DNA of 51,959 bases from Elainella sp. Prado103 (lineage in GTDB: Bacteria; Cyanobacteriota; Cyanobacteriia; Elainellales; Elainellaceae): the NCBI GenBank assembly GCA_025454395.1, contig JALOOM010000032.1, positions 1 to 51,959 of the forward strand. The letters are read 5' to 3'. The notes below the pieces were generated by a model. The model had not been told where the DNA came from. It was given only the letters and a program-made list of their open reading frames with translations, and searched no databases. The translations under genes and the position numbers were made by a program. Positions 16,866-27,493 of this stretch are shown piece by piece; positions within the stretch are counted from its first letter, which is position 1, and every line of letters begins with the position of its first letter.

Positions 16866-18821
16866 TTACTTGCGTAATCCTTCGAAAAAGTCTTTGACCC
16901 GATCGAATAAGTCCAATAGATCGGGGGTTTCATCAGGAGAAGGCAGGGGGTAGGGACTGGTGAGGGATGAGGCAGGCGGGTCGTGTCTCGGAAATAATTC
17001 CAGGGGTTGAGTCTCTAAAGTTACTGGATCAGCCTGGGGAGCCGTTTCAGTGGGTTCGAGCGGCGGGGACTGGAAGATCTGCTCCAGGGCTTTCTCTAAA
17101 TTATCGAGGCTTTGTTCTAGTTTGGTGGTTGTTTCTGCGGTTGTTTCTGGTTCGGACATCGGTGCCATAACCTCGACCGGCTGCGGGCTTGGTGCTTGGA
17201 TCAGTGGGGGAATGGAGGGCTCGATCGGGGCTGGGGCAGGCTGACTCCGGGTAGATTGCCTGCTCTGAGACCAAGATGGTTCGGCTGAGGGTAACTCAAC
17301 CGTCGCACGGCGATCGGGCACAGGTTGGGTGACAGGTGGCACAGGCGGCTCTAAGTTAGTCGCAGATTCCGGTTCAGATTGCGCCTCCAGCCGAGAGTCT
17401 GGCTCGGTCTTGACTGGGGACTCGATCAGTACTTCGGGTGGTGATTTGGTTGCGGCTTCCAACTCCGATGCTGGCTCTACCCGATCGGGTTCTATTTCTG
17501 GATCTGGCTCAGAGTTTGCCTCTGGCTCTGTAACCGTATCAGGATTAACTGCTGAATTAGCTTTTGGAGTGGTAACCGCATCAATATTAAGCTCTGGATC
17601 AGAAGGCTCTAGGTCAGAAGCCTCTCGATTAGAAGGCTCTGAATCATAAGACTCTGGATTAGATTCTCCCTGGAGCTCTGGGTTAGGATCTTGCTCGGAT
17701 GGAATTGCGCTCGGAAGTTCTGGAGATGCCGGCATCACTTCCGCCTCATTGGGGGAAATATCAGGCACATCGGTCGGTGCAGCGGGAGCAGGCGGCAGGT
17801 AGGTAGGATCGATCAGTTGACGCGCAGCGTTAGCAGTCAATTCACCCCGTACTAAGCGAGAGAGGGGATCGGTGCCATTGGGCTCATAGGTGAAGAGCTG
17901 CACCGTACTATTAAAGGCATTTTCGATTAAATTGCCCTGCTCATCCAGTAACTCCAGTTTCACCCAATTTTTACCGGGTTTGATTCCTTTCAAATAGATC
18001 GGCTCCCAGCGATCGAAGCTAAAACTTTCGCCATTGATCGTGCAGCGAATCTGCCAGTCGGAGATGTCATCGGTTTCATCTTGGCGGGCAACCAGATGTA
18101 ATGGCGCATTTGTCAAATAAAAGTCAAGGAGGATGGGCTCAGCTCCATAGGTGCCTTGGGGCGAGCTATAGGTTAGCAGTGGGCGATCGGGCTGCGGTTG
18201 ATGGTCTGAAGTCGGGGTAAAGATATGGAAGGTCGTTTGAGCAAAGGCTTCTTCGTTTTTGAAGCTTTCATGCCAGGGCCGCACGGCAAAGGCCCGAATC
18301 GTGTGAGTGCCCGGAGTCAGGTTCACTAATTTGAGGGGGCTGCTCAGATCATCTACCTGCGCGTAGGGTTGGTTGTCGAGCCAAATTTGTAGATAGGAGC
18401 TGAGCAAGTCCGGCTCGGCGGGTGGGGTCGAGTCTGCGCTCGGACGATCGAACTCTGCGGCACCAGCATCAATTGCGGTTTGATCGGTTCCATCTCCCAA
18501 GTTTTGCGCAAGCTCCTGTTTATATGAGGATTGATATAAGGACAGATCACTGACTTTAAGCCGTACTTCCACCTCAGTGTCTTCCAACACCTGATTGGGG
18601 CGTGGACTGAGAATTTTGACCTGGGGACGGTGATTATCTAGGAGCGGCTTGAGTGCTTGAATAGCCACTGGAGCAGAAACTTCAGCCAGTCTGCCCTGGG
18701 TCGGCTTAGACGGTAGAGAGCGGCTGCCCGTCGGTTGACTACAGCTCGTCATTCCCCATCCCAGCACCGCCACGAGCACGATCGCCAACAGTTGCTTGAG
18801 CGGCTTTGCTTGACAATTCAT
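16866..18821 (-). CDS. Conserved cyanobacterial lipoprotein with long acidic Pro-rich tail
   Basis: A 651-residue predicted lipoprotein. A signal peptide (KPLKQLLAIVLVAVLGWG) is followed by MTSC, a lipobox-like site. Residues about 40-325 contain two beta-rich, Ig-like segments with conserved phrases such as LDNHRPQVKILSPRPNQVLEDT, LQIWLDNQPYAQV and HTIRAFAVRPWHESFKNE, which I recall from conserved cyanobacterial proteins of unknown role. Residues about 340-620 are disordered, rich in E, P, S and T, with SEPE/DPE-like repeats; the C-terminus may be a short amphipathic helix (LLDLFDRVKDFFEGL). ATG 18821 gives the proper signal peptide; an upstream start would bury it. Function unknown. Confidence 0.75.
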   Translation of the reverse strand: MNCQAKPLKQLLAIVLVAVLGWGMTSCSQPTGSRSLPSKPTQGRLAEVSAPVAIQALKPLLDNHRPQVKILSPRPNQVLEDTEVEVRLKVSDLSLYQSSYKQELAQNLGDGTDQTAIDAGAAEFDRPSADSTPPAEPDLLSSYLQIWLDNQPYAQVDDLSSPLKLVNLTPGTHTIRAFAVRPWHESFKNEEAFAQTTFHIFTPTSDHQPQPDRPLLTYSSPQGTYGAEPILLDFYLTNAPLHLVARQDETDDISDWQIRCTINGESFSFDRWEPIYLKGIKPGKNWVKLELLDEQGNLIENAFNSTVQLFTYEPNGTDPLSRLVRGELTANAARQLIDPTYLPPAPAAPTDVPDISPNEAEVMPASPELPSAIPSEQDPNPELQGESNPESYDSEPSNREASDLEPSDPELNIDAVTTPKANSAVNPDTVTEPEANSEPDPEIEPDRVEPASELEAATKSPPEVLIESPVKTEPDSRLEAQSEPESATNLEPPVPPVTQPVPDRRATVELPSAEPSWSQSRQSTRSQPAPAPIEPSIPPLIQAPSPQPVEVMAPMSEPETTAETTTKLEQSLDNLEKALEQIFQSPPLEPTETAPQADPVTLETQPLELFPRHDPPASSLTSPYPLPSPDETPDLLDLFDRVKDFFEGLRK

Positions 18822-18975
18822 CCCCAACACGCTACACACTCCTGAGTCCATCCCGACTCTGCCTGAAGTAAACACTGCTTGACTCTACCCTGACCAGCCA
18901 CTTAGCCCACCTCGCCAGCGAACCCCTAGAGCCAGCGAACCCTAGCATCCGTTGATAGAAATGGCGTGAAGCATC

Positions 18976-19052
18976 GCCAGCATACTGCCAGCGTATGGAC
19001 AGTGTATGACCAACGTATAGCCGACATATTGCCAACATCGGGCCAACATTAG
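18976..19052. repeat. Seven degenerate 11-bp units
   Basis: GCCAGCATACT, GCCAGCGTATG, GACAGTGTATG, ACCAACGTATA, GCCGACATATT, GCCAACATCGG and GCCAACATTAG follow each other exactly every 11 bp. The common form is GCCAACRTATN. Confidence 0.85.
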
Positions 19053-19388
19053 GTTATTGAATCAGTCTATTGATTCTCATGATCAAAGTCGATCAAACCG
19101 AGGAAGCGATCGAATTGATATTAAGAATCATTAAAAATTAAGGATCGATTAAATTTTGAGGTATGTCCGAAACATCGATCGATTCAAATATCGATCCAAC
19201 CCAGGAATCGCAATTCTGAATGCATAGTTTAGATAGATTTCTATACTTGCAATCAAGAATTTCGATTTGTAAATGATCGTCAATTGTTAACATGCCTTTT
19301 ACTGATGATCGGCGTGAAATGCTGACGGATCAAGCGTTTCTCACTTTAATTATTGTTAACCTCTGCTAAGACTGGCAAAATACAGTTC

Positions 19389-19394
19389 TATAAT
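19389..19394 (+). promoter_or_regulatory. Candidate -10 element for psaAB
   Basis: A perfect TATAAT 254 bp before the psaA start codon. No TTGACA-like -35 lies at 17 bp, so activator help (for example by RpaB) may be needed. I did not find a clear HLR1 pair. Confidence 0.4.
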
Positions 19395-19648
19395 GCTCCC
19401 AGTACCTCACTAAGCCAGTCGGCTGTTCTAGTCCAAGCTAGGCAGTTGTTTTGGTTGATCCCCTCTAGCGACGGTAGGGCAAAGTCTAGATTGTTCAGAC
19501 GCTCCCATCTGGTCTGATCGCCTCGTCATAGTTAAGTTCATCTGCGTTTTGCTGATGCGCTGGTTGGGGATCACTTCAAGCACGCTTCTCTAAGCATGTT
19601 TGATTGAGGAACTACTCGTTTCCTTGTCTAGAGAGAGGAGAGTCTCTA

Positions 19649-21907
19649 ATGACAACTACCCCACGGGAGCGAGAGCAGAAGGTAAAAGTAGTCGTCGATA
19701 AGGATCCCGTTCCTACTTCCTTTGAGAAGTGGGCCCAGCCCGGTCACTTCGACCGGACTCTGGCGAAAGGTCCGAAAACGACTACTTGGATTTGGAACCT
19801 TCATGCCGACGCTCACGATTTTGATAGTCACACCAGTGACCTAGAAGATATATCCCGTAAAATCTTCAGCGCTCACTTCGGTCACTTAGCCGTCGTCTTT
19901 GTCTGGCTAAGCGGCATGTATTTCCATGGCGCTAAGTTTTCAAACTATGAAGCTTGGCTGGCTGATCCGCTGCACATCAAACCGAGTGCTCAAGTGGTTT
20001 GGCCGATCGTTGGTCAAGAAATTCTGAATGGTGATGTGGGTGGTGGTTTCCACGGCATCCAAATCACTTCTGGATTTTTCCAACTGTGGCGAGCTTCTGG
20101 TATCACAAACGAATTTCAGCTCTATTGCACGGCGATCGGCGGGCTAGTTATGGCTGGCTTGATGCTGTTCGCTGGCTGGTTCCACTACCACAAACGTGCT
20201 CCTAAGCTGGAGTGGTTCCAAAATGTGGAATCCATGATGAATCACCACCTGGCAGGTTTGTTGGGTCTTGGTTCATTGAGCTGGGCAGGTCACCAGATTC
20301 ACGTCTCGCTGCCCATCAACAAAATGCTGGATGCAGGCGTGGCGGTGAAGGATATTCCTCTCCCCCATGAGTTCATCCTGAATAAGGATTTGATGGCGGA
20401 TCTTTATCCCAGTTTCTCGAAGGGTTTGATGCCTTTCTTCACCCTCAACTGGGGCGAGTATGCTGATTTTCTTACCTTCAAAGGTGGCTTGAACCCGGTT
20501 ACGGGCGGACTCTGGCTTTCGGATACAGCGCATCACCACCTGGCGATCGCAGTCCTATTCCTGATTGCTGGTCACATGTACCGCACCAACTGGGGGATCG
20601 GTCACAGCATGAAGGAAATCCTGGAAGGTCACAAAGGGCCTTTCACCGGCGAGGGTCACAAGGGGCTCTATGAGATTCTCACGACCTCCTGGCATGCTCA
20701 GTTGGCGATCAACCTAGCGCTGTTAGGTTCGCTAACCATCATCGTGGCGCAGCACATGTATGCGATGCCACCCTATCCTTACCTAGCAACTGACTACGCA
20801 ACACAACTGTCCATCTTTACGCATCACATGTGGATTGGTGGCTTCCTGATTGTGGGTGCAGGTGCTCATGGTGCCATCTTCATGGTGCGCGATTACGATC
20901 CGGCTAAAAATGTCAACAACCTGCTGGATCGGATGATCCGTCACCGTGATGCGATCATCTCTCACCTCAACTGGGTTTGTATTTTCCTCGGCTTCCATAG
21001 CTTTGGTCTGTACATTCACAATGACACGATGCGTGCTCTGGGTCGTCCTCAAGACATGTTCTCGGATACGGCGATCCAACTCCAGCCCGTGTTTGCTCAG
21101 TGGATTCAAAATCTGCATACGCTCGCACCGGGTGCTACGGCTCCTAACGCGATTGCGCCTGCTAGCTATGCCTTCGGTGGTGACATCGTGGCAGTGGGTG
21201 GCAAGGTAGCGATGATGCCGATCGCCCTGGGTACCGCAGATTTCATGGTTCACCATATTCATGCCTTCACAATTCATGTGACGGTTCTCATCCTGCTGAA
21301 GGGTGTGCTGTATGCTCGCAGCTCGCGTCTGATCCCAGACAAAGCGAACTTGGGCTTCCGCTTCCCTTGCGATGGTCCCGGTCGGGGCGGCACCTGCCAG
21401 GTTTCTGGTTGGGATCACGTCTTCCTGGGTCTGTTCTGGATGTATAACTCCCTCTCCGTAGCGATTTTCCACTTTAGCTGGAAGATGCAGTCGGATGTCT
21501 GGGGTACGGTCAACGCAGACGGTACAGTCTCGCACATCACGGGCGGTAACTTTGCTCAAAGTGCGCTGACGATCAACGGCTGGTTGCGCGACTTCCTCTG
21601 GGCACAAGCCGCTCAGGTGATTGGCTCCTACGGTTCGGCACTCTCGGCTTACGGGTTGCTGTTCCTCGGTGCTCACTTTGTCTGGGCATTCAGCTTGATG
21701 TTCCTGTTCAGCGGTCGTGGCTATTGGCAAGAGCTGATCGAATCGATCGTCTGGGCACATAACAAACTGAAAGTAGCTCCAGCCATCCAACCTCGCGCTC
21801 TGAGCATTATTCAGGGTCGTGCGGTGGGTGTTGCTCACTACCTCCTAGGTGGAATTGTGACAACCTGGTCATTCTTCCTCGCTCGGATCATTGCAGTTGG
21901 CGGCTAG
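19649..21907 (+). CDS. psaA: Photosystem I P700 apoprotein A1
   Basis: Core subunit of photosystem I in the thylakoid membrane; with PsaB it holds P700, the early electron carriers and the shared FX cluster. The 752-residue product matches the family throughout. FX ligands C574 and C583 lie in [12 protein letters not shown]; the many HHH and HxxxM chlorophyll-ligand segments (for example [29 protein letters not shown]) are intact. ATG 19649 is chosen because it starts the canonical [18 protein letters not shown]. psaB follows after 195 bp. Confidence 0.99.
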   Translation: MTTTPREREQKVKVVVDKDPVPTSFEKWAQPGHFDRTLAKGPKTTTWIWNLHADAHDFDSHTSDLEDISRKIFSAHFGHLAVVFVWLSGMYFHGAKFSNYEAWLADPLHIKPSAQVVWPIVGQEILNGDVGGGFHGIQITSGFFQLWRASGITNEFQLYCTAIGGLVMAGLMLFAGWFHYHKRAPKLEWFQNVESMMNHHLAGLLGLGSLSWAGHQIHVSLPINKMLDAGVAVKDIPLPHEFILNKDLMADLYPSFSKGLMPFFTLNWGEYADFLTFKGGLNPVTGGLWLSDTAHHHLAIAVLFLIAGHMYRTNWGIGHSMKEILEGHKGPFTGEGHKGLYEILTTSWHAQLAINLALLGSLTIIVAQHMYAMPPYPYLATDYATQLSIFTHHMWIGGFLIVGAGAHGAIFMVRDYDPAKNVNNLLDRMIRHRDAIISHLNWVCIFLGFHSFGLYIHNDTMRALGRPQDMFSDTAIQLQPVFAQWIQNLHTLAPGATAPNAIAPASYAFGGDIVAVGGKVAMMPIALGTADFMVHHIHAFTIHVTVLILLKGVLYARSSRLIPDKANLGFRFPCDGPGRGGTCQVSGWDHVFLGLFWMYNSLSVAIFHFSWKMQSDVWGTVNADGTVSHITGGNFAQSALTINGWLRDFLWAQAAQVIGSYGSALSAYGLLFLGAHFVWAFSLMFLFSGRGYWQELIESIVWAHNKLKVAPAIQPRALSIIQGRAVGVAHYLLGGIVTTWSFFLARIIAVGG

Positions 21908-22075
21908 ACGCTTAGTAAACTTCTCTCTAGACGATCGGATGGGGTTAGGCTTGGGCTTTGAGTTATCTGAGGCATAAGATTTTCCACTGAAAATTTGTCG
22001 CTAAAGTTGGCTTAAAGCCTGGGTCTCTCTTTCCCAGTCCTAGTAGACTAGAGGACATAGTAAAAACGCTTCTAG

Positions 22076-22097
22076 CTAATTGAGAACCTTCAATTAG
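22076..22097 (+). promoter_or_regulatory. Hairpin next to the psaB start
   Basis: CTAATTGA (22076-22083) pairs perfectly with TCAATTAG (22090-22097) around GAACCT. The AGGA that could bind the ribosome (22096-22099) starts inside the stem, five bases before ATG 22103. Confidence 0.55.
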
Positions 22098-22102
22098 GAC
22101 TT

Positions 22103-24331
22103 ATGGCAACTAAATTCCCAAAATTTAGCCAAGGTCTGGCGCAGGATCCAACCACAAGACGGATCTGGTATGGGATTGCCACCGCTCATGACTTTGAAAG
22201 CCACGATGGCATGACCGAAGAAAATCTTTATCAAAAGATTTTTGCTTCCCACTTTGGTCATCTGGCGATCATCTTCCTCTGGACTTCCGGCAACCTGTTC
22301 CATGTCGCTTGGCAAGGCAACTTCGAGCAGTGGATCAAAGATCCGCTCAACACTCGTCCGATCGCCCATGCGATTTGGGATCCCCACTTCGGTCAGGCGG
22401 CAGTGGATGCATTCACCCGTGCTGGCGCTTCCTACCCAGTAAACATCACCTATTCCGGGATCTACCACTGGTGGTACACCATCGGAATGCGGGCGAATAG
22501 CGACCTCTACATGGGTTCTATTTTCCTGATGATTCTGGCAGCCGTGATGCTGTTTGCTGGCTGGCTACACCTTCAGCCCAAATTCCGACCCAGCCTGTCC
22601 TGGTTTAAGAACGCAGAATCGCGTCTGAACCACCACTTGTCAGGACTGTTCGGGGTTAGCTCGCTGGCTTGGGCCGGTCACCTGATTCACGTGGCGATTC
22701 CTGAGTCTCGCGGTCAGCATGTCGGCTGGGATAACTTCCTGTCTACGCCGCCTCATCCCGCTGGTTTAGCTCCTTTCTTCACCGGCAACTGGGGTGTCTA
22801 TGCTGAGAATCCAGACACGCCTGGACATATCTTTAACTCGGCTCAAGGTGCAGGAACAGCAATTCTGACCTTCCTGGGTGGTTTCCATCCTCAAACTGAG
22901 TCGCTCTGGCTGACGGACATGGCGCATCACCATCTGGCGATCGCAGTGCTGTTCATCATTGCCGGTCACATGTACCGCACCAACTTCGGCATTGGGCACA
23001 ATATCCGCGAAATGCTGGATTCCAAGGCTGGTCTGTTTGGTGGCAAGAGCGAAGGTCAGTTCAACCTGCCTCACCAAGGGTTGTTTGACACCCTCAACAA
23101 CTCGCTGCACTTCCAGTTGGCATTGGCTCTCGCTTCTTTAGGCGTGATCACCTCTCTGGTGGCCCAGCACATGTATTCTCTGCCGCCCTATGCGTTTATG
23201 GCGCGGGATTACACCACCCAAGCAGCGCTCTATACCCATCACCAGTACATCGCTGGCTTCATCATGGTGGGTGCGTTTGCTCACGGCGCGATCTTCCTGG
23301 TGCGGGACTACGATCCGGCTCAGAACAAGGGCAATGTGCTCGATCGCGTCCTCCAGCACAAGGAAGCAATCATCTCTCACCTGAGCTGGGTTTCCCTGTT
23401 CCTGGGCTTCCATACCCTGGGGCTGTATGTCCACAACGATGTCATGCAAGCCTTTGGTACCCCTGAGAAGCAAATCCTGATTGAACCTGTGTTTGCGCAG
23501 TTCATTCAAGCTTCCCACGGTAAACTGCTGTACGGCTTTGACACTCTGCTGTCCAACTCCGATAGCTTGGCGACCACCGCTTGGCCGAACCACGGTAACG
23601 TCTGGCTACCTAACTGGTTGGCAGCCATTAACAGCGGCAGCAACTCCCTATTCCTGACCATTGGGCCTGGCGACTTCCTGGTTCACCATGCGATCGCGCT
23701 GGGTCTGCACACCACCACGCTGATCCTGGTCAAAGGTGCGTTGGATGCTCGCGGTTCGAAGCTGATGCCCGACAAGAAAGACTTCGGCTATGCCTTCCCT
23801 TGTGATGGTCCTGGTCGTGGCGGTACTTGCGACATCTCTGCTTGGGACTCCTTCTACCTGGCAATGTTCTGGATGCTGAACACCATTGGTTGGGTCACCT
23901 TCTACTGGCACTGGAAGCATCTGGGTGTTTGGCAAGGTAACGTGGCTCAGTTCAACGAGTCTTCGACTTATCTGATGGGCTGGCTGCGGGATTACCTCTG
24001 GCTGAACTCTGCTCAGTTGATCAACGGTTATAACCCCTACGGCATGAATGCTTTAGCCGTCTGGGCCTGGATGTTCCTGTTCGGACACCTGGTTTGGGCA
24101 ACCGGATTCATGTTCCTGATCTCCTGGAGAGGTTACTGGCAAGAGCTGATTGAAACCATCGTTTGGGCGCATGAGCGCACTCCTCTGGCGAACTTGGTTC
24201 GTTGGAAGGATAAGCCGGTGGCTCTCTCGATCGTGCAAGCGCGCTTGGTTGGTCTGGCTCACTTCACGGTGGGATACATCCTCACCTATGCCGCCTTCCT
24301 GATTGCCTCGACTGCGAGTCGGTACGGTTGA
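22103..24331 (+). CDS. psaB: Photosystem I P700 apoprotein A2
   Basis: Partner of PsaA in the photosystem I core. The 742-residue product has the canonical beginning [32 protein letters not shown] (quoted in pieces: [10 protein letters not shown], then [17 protein letters not shown]), FX ligands C567 and C576 in [12 protein letters not shown], and the C-terminal block EWAHE-like [20 protein letters not shown]. Eleven membrane segments are expected. It ends with a strong terminator 25 bp downstream, so psaA-psaB forms a closed two-gene unit. Confidence 0.99.
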   Translation: MATKFPKFSQGLAQDPTTRRIWYGIATAHDFESHDGMTEENLYQKIFASHFGHLAIIFLWTSGNLFHVAWQGNFEQWIKDPLNTRPIAHAIWDPHFGQAAVDAFTRAGASYPVNITYSGIYHWWYTIGMRANSDLYMGSIFLMILAAVMLFAGWLHLQPKFRPSLSWFKNAESRLNHHLSGLFGVSSLAWAGHLIHVAIPESRGQHVGWDNFLSTPPHPAGLAPFFTGNWGVYAENPDTPGHIFNSAQGAGTAILTFLGGFHPQTESLWLTDMAHHHLAIAVLFIIAGHMYRTNFGIGHNIREMLDSKAGLFGGKSEGQFNLPHQGLFDTLNNSLHFQLALALASLGVITSLVAQHMYSLPPYAFMARDYTTQAALYTHHQYIAGFIMVGAFAHGAIFLVRDYDPAQNKGNVLDRVLQHKEAIISHLSWVSLFLGFHTLGLYVHNDVMQAFGTPEKQILIEPVFAQFIQASHGKLLYGFDTLLSNSDSLATTAWPNHGNVWLPNWLAAINSGSNSLFLTIGPGDFLVHHAIALGLHTTTLILVKGALDARGSKLMPDKKDFGYAFPCDGPGRGGTCDISAWDSFYLAMFWMLNTIGWVTFYWHWKHLGVWQGNVAQFNESSTYLMGWLRDYLWLNSAQLINGYNPYGMNALAVWAWMFLFGHLVWATGFMFLISWRGYWQELIETIVWAHERTPLANLVRWKDKPVALSIVQARLVGLAHFTVGYILTYAAFLIASTASRYG

Positions 24332-24355
24332 TCAGTGGATTAACTAATTAATTGC

Positions 24356-24384
24356 ATCCCCTGCCTTCGGGTAGGGGATTTTTG
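24356..24384 (+). terminator. Rho-independent terminator of psaAB
   Basis: ATCCCCTGCC and GGTAGGGGAT form a stem closed by a TTCG tetraloop, with one internal mismatch, followed by a T run. Confidence 0.9.
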
Positions 24385-24518
24385 TATCACCTTGAGATCC
24401 TTGATTTAAGGTTAATTTCATCCAGTGCCTGCATCGCCGGATCGCTGCATAAGATAGTGAAAGAATAGATTCGGTCACGTCAGAAACTTTTTTCCTCCAC
24501 TTAATTCAGGGGGTTGCT

Positions 24519-27374
24519 TTGGAGAACCGGCACCTGCAAAGGGTTCGAAAAATATCGCTTCGATCGATCCTGATTATTCCATTCCTGATCCAAATTTCTA
24601 CTGCGGTCGGATTGACGGGCTATTTCTCATTGCGGAATGGCCAACGAGCGGTGAATGAGGTTGCCAGTCAGTTGCGTACAGAAATTACGCATCGGATTGC
24701 AGATCGCCTCAAGATTTATTTGGACAGCCCCCACTTGTTGAATCAGATGAATCAGAATGCGATCACCAGTGGGGCAATTCCATTGGACGACAGCGATCGA
24801 TTGGAGCGTTATTTCTGGAAGCAGGTTGAATCTTTTGCGCCGATCGCTACTATTATTGGCTTTCCGTCCGGTGATTTTTATGGAGCGACTAAATTAGAGA
24901 ATGGTATTCACCAAATTTGGCGGCGTAACGACGCGACCAATGGAAGTTTAAATTACTACAACACCAATGCCACTGGCGAGATTATTGGTCTGGAAAAACA
25001 AGTACCGCAGTTTGATCCACGGCAACGCCCTTGGTATCAGGCCGCAATCAGCACCCAACAACGCACTTGGACAAAAATTTATACCGATGTCGGCAGTAAG
25101 ACCTTGGCCTTAACTGCGGTGCAACCCGTTTACGATGACCAGGAGAATTTGCAGTATGTGCTGGGTAGTGCCTTTCTCTTTCGTCAAGTCAATGAGTTTT
25201 TGGGTAGTTTACACATTGGTCAATCCGGAGAAACTTTTTTGATGGAGCGGGATGGCAATTTACTCAGCACTTCAACGGATGCTCCTGTTTATCGGATCAC
25301 TGGAGATCAAGCTGAGCGGATCGCGGCCGTTGACAGTCAACATGTCATGATTCGGCAGACGACGCAGCACCTGATCCAGCAGTTTGGTGATCTGCATCAG
25401 ATTCAAGCTCCACAGCAATTAAACTTTCAAATTGATGGGCAACGTCAGTTTATTCAAGTCACACCGTTACAAAATCAGGATCTCGATTGGCTGGTCGTGG
25501 TCGTGGTACCTGAGTCGGATTTTATGGCACAGATTGATGCCAATACCCGCATGACCCTTTTGCTTTGTGGTGGTGCCCTGTTGGGTTCGATCGCGATCGG
25601 GTTATTTACCTCCAGGTGGATCACGGCTCCGATTCTGAAATTACGGGCTGCCAGCCAGTCCATTGCCGAAGGAGAGCTAGATCAGCAAATTGACATTCGG
25701 GGCATTGATGAATTGGAAGGCTTGGGACAGGCTTTCAACCAAATGGCAAATCAACTGCGGGATTCATTCACCGCTTTAGAGAAAAGCAATGAAGCCCTAG
25801 AACAACGGGTGGCGGAACGGACTGCGGAATTACAAAAAGCGAAGGATATGGCCGATGCGGCCAATCAAGCCAAGAGTGAATTTTTGGCCAATATGAGCCA
25901 TGAGTTGCGCACGCCGCTGAATGGAATTCTGGGGTATGCCCAAATTCTGTTGTCCGACGATCGAGCCTCATTTCAGCAAACTGAAGGTTTGACGATCATC
26001 CAGCGCTGTGGGTTACATCTATTAACGTTGATCAACGATATTCTCGATTTGGCCAAGATCGAAGCTCGTCGTCTCGATCTCATGCCAGTTCAGTTCCGAC
26101 TCGATATATTTCTGCAAGAGTTAGTGGAGACTTGTCAGATTCAGGCAGCGCAAAAAGAAGTGCAGTTTCATTATGCTGCATCTGGGCTACCGACCGCCGT
26201 GCAAACAGATGCGAAACGATTACGGCAAGTTCTGCTGAATTTGTTAGGCAATGCGATCAAGTTTACTGACCAGGGTTCTGTCACTTTTACCGTTACGGCC
26301 GCGCCAGTCAAGCCAATTCCTGCCGCAGAAGTGTCTGCAACTTCTGCCCTGCCTCCTGATGGGTCAATCGATCGAGAGTCCGCAGACCTGTTTCATCTGA
26401 ATAAAGCTTCGCTCCAAAATCCCTCAGAGACCCAGACGCAGGATCGAGAATTTCTGATTCGCTTCGAGATTCAAGATACGGGCGTTGGTATTCCGCTACC
26501 TGAATTAGAACATATCTTTCAACCCTTTGAGCAGGGTAGACATACTCGTAAAGTAGCTGAAGGCACCGGACTTGGGTTAGCCATTAGTGAGCAAATTATC
26601 CAAAAAATGGGTGGCAAAATCCACGTTGACAGCCAGCTTGGCCAAGGGAGTTGCTTTTGGTTTGAAATCAAGTTACCCGAAGTGGAATGGTTGACTGCCC
26701 CTGAACACAAACCGACTAGAATTGTGGGTTATGCTGGTGCAGCCCGTCGCATTCTAGTTGTGGATGACAATTGGGAAAACCGGCAAGTCATTGTGCAATT
26801 ACTACAACCGTTAGGTTTTTTGATTGAGGAAGCTGAAACAGGACTAGATGGCTTTAATCAAGCGATCACCAGCCCACCCGATCTGATTATTACGGATCTC
26901 AGGATGCCAGTGATGGGAGGATTGGAGATGATCCAACAGTTACGCCAACATTCTAACTTTCGAGATACCACCATTTTGGTTTCATCCGCTAGTGTGTTCG
27001 ATTTCGATCGCCAGCGCAGTCAAGCCGCAGGGTGTGATGGCTTTTTACCCAAACCGATCGATCGAGAAGAGTTGCTCTATCGAATTCAACATCATTTGCA
27101 ACTAGATTGGATCTACGCCACTGCGCCACCTGCTGCCGATGCTTCACTCCATCAAATTACCCGTAACCTGTCTACTTTGGAAAATCTAGATTCACTCTGC
27201 TATGCCGCTCGGACGGGAGACTTCGATTGGATTGAACAAGCGGTAACCCAAATTCCGCCCTTGAATGATCAAACTGAGAGCTTTGTGTATCAACTATTAA
27301 ACTTGGCCAAGGAATTTGATATCGAAGGGATCTGTAAACTGGTTGAAGATACCAAAAAAGATTCACAAAATTAA
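24519..27374 (+). CDS. Membrane hybrid histidine kinase (dCACHE-HAMP-HisKA-HATPase-REC)
   Basis: A 951-residue sensor. A membrane helix at about 15-37 and another at 347-368 enclose a periplasmic double-CACHE-like domain (motif [12 protein letters not shown]), suggesting small-ligand sensing. HAMP follows, then a coiled linker, HisKA with [16 protein letters not shown] (H461), HATPase with [13 protein letters not shown] and GTGLGLAI, and a receiver with D793 in [13 protein letters not shown]. About 100 residues after the receiver are helical and could be a weak Hpt-like or linker segment without a clear phospho-His. The start is TTG 24519, with AGGGGG 5 bases upstream; no ATG gives the first membrane helix. 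The stop codon lies in the first unit of a 14-bp tandem array. Confidence 0.9.
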   Translation: MENRHLQRVRKISLRSILIIPFLIQISTAVGLTGYFSLRNGQRAVNEVASQLRTEITHRIADRLKIYLDSPHLLNQMNQNAITSGAIPLDDSDRLERYFWKQVESFAPIATIIGFPSGDFYGATKLENGIHQIWRRNDATNGSLNYYNTNATGEIIGLEKQVPQFDPRQRPWYQAAISTQQRTWTKIYTDVGSKTLALTAVQPVYDDQENLQYVLGSAFLFRQVNEFLGSLHIGQSGETFLMERDGNLLSTSTDAPVYRITGDQAERIAAVDSQHVMIRQTTQHLIQQFGDLHQIQAPQQLNFQIDGQRQFIQVTPLQNQDLDWLVVVVVPESDFMAQIDANTRMTLLLCGGALLGSIAIGLFTSRWITAPILKLRAASQSIAEGELDQQIDIRGIDELEGLGQAFNQMANQLRDSFTALEKSNEALEQRVAERTAELQKAKDMADAANQAKSEFLANMSHELRTPLNGILGYAQILLSDDRASFQQTEGLTIIQRCGLHLLTLINDILDLAKIEARRLDLMPVQFRLDIFLQELVETCQIQAAQKEVQFHYAASGLPTAVQTDAKRLRQVLLNLLGNAIKFTDQGSVTFTVTAAPVKPIPAAEVSATSALPPDGSIDRESADLFHLNKASLQNPSETQTQDREFLIRFEIQDTGVGIPLPELEHIFQPFEQGRHTRKVAEGTGLGLAISEQIIQKMGGKIHVDSQLGQGSCFWFEIKLPEVEWLTAPEHKPTRIVGYAGAARRILVVDDNWENRQVIVQLLQPLGFLIEEAETGLDGFNQAITSPPDLIITDLRMPVMGGLEMIQQLRQHSNFRDTTILVSSASVFDFDRQRSQAAGCDGFLPKPIDREELLYRIQHHLQLDWIYATAPPAADASLHQITRNLSTLENLDSLCYAARTGDFDWIEQAVTQIPPLNDQTESFVYQLLNLAKEFDIEGICKLVEDTKKDSQN

Positions 27375-27402
27375 ATTCACAAAATTAAATTCACAAAATT
27401 AA
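27361..27402. repeat. 14-bp tandem repeat, 3 copies, carrying the kinase stop codon
   Basis: ATTCACAAAATTAA repeated exactly three times. The TAA ending the first copy is the stop of the kinase gene at 24519-27374. Confidence 0.95.
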
Positions 27403-27493
27403 AGTGATATTTGGCGGGGTGGTGTGAATAAGAATAGGCAGGAAATCAGAATAAGCAGAGAATAAAAATAGGCAGGAAATCAGAATAGATTCG

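Larger units (their letters stand above)
18822..19648. other. Long leader and promoter region of psaA
   Basis: About 830 bp without a credible gene. It holds an array of seven 11-bp units (18976-19052), an AT-rich stretch with many ATCGAT words (19053-19330) and a -10-like TATAAT at 19389-19394. A long untranslated leader is known for psaAB of Synechocystis, so an upstream promoter here is expected. Confidence 0.6.

Noticed and set aside
18832-19038. 68-residue minus-strand ORF upstream of psaA
   Set aside because: It is made of the 11-bp repeat array and overlaps the lipoprotein start; no ribosome binding site.
20783-21838. 351-residue open frame antisense to psaA
   Set aside because: Shadow of the strongly biased psaA codons; no family features and rich in residues typical of antisense frames.
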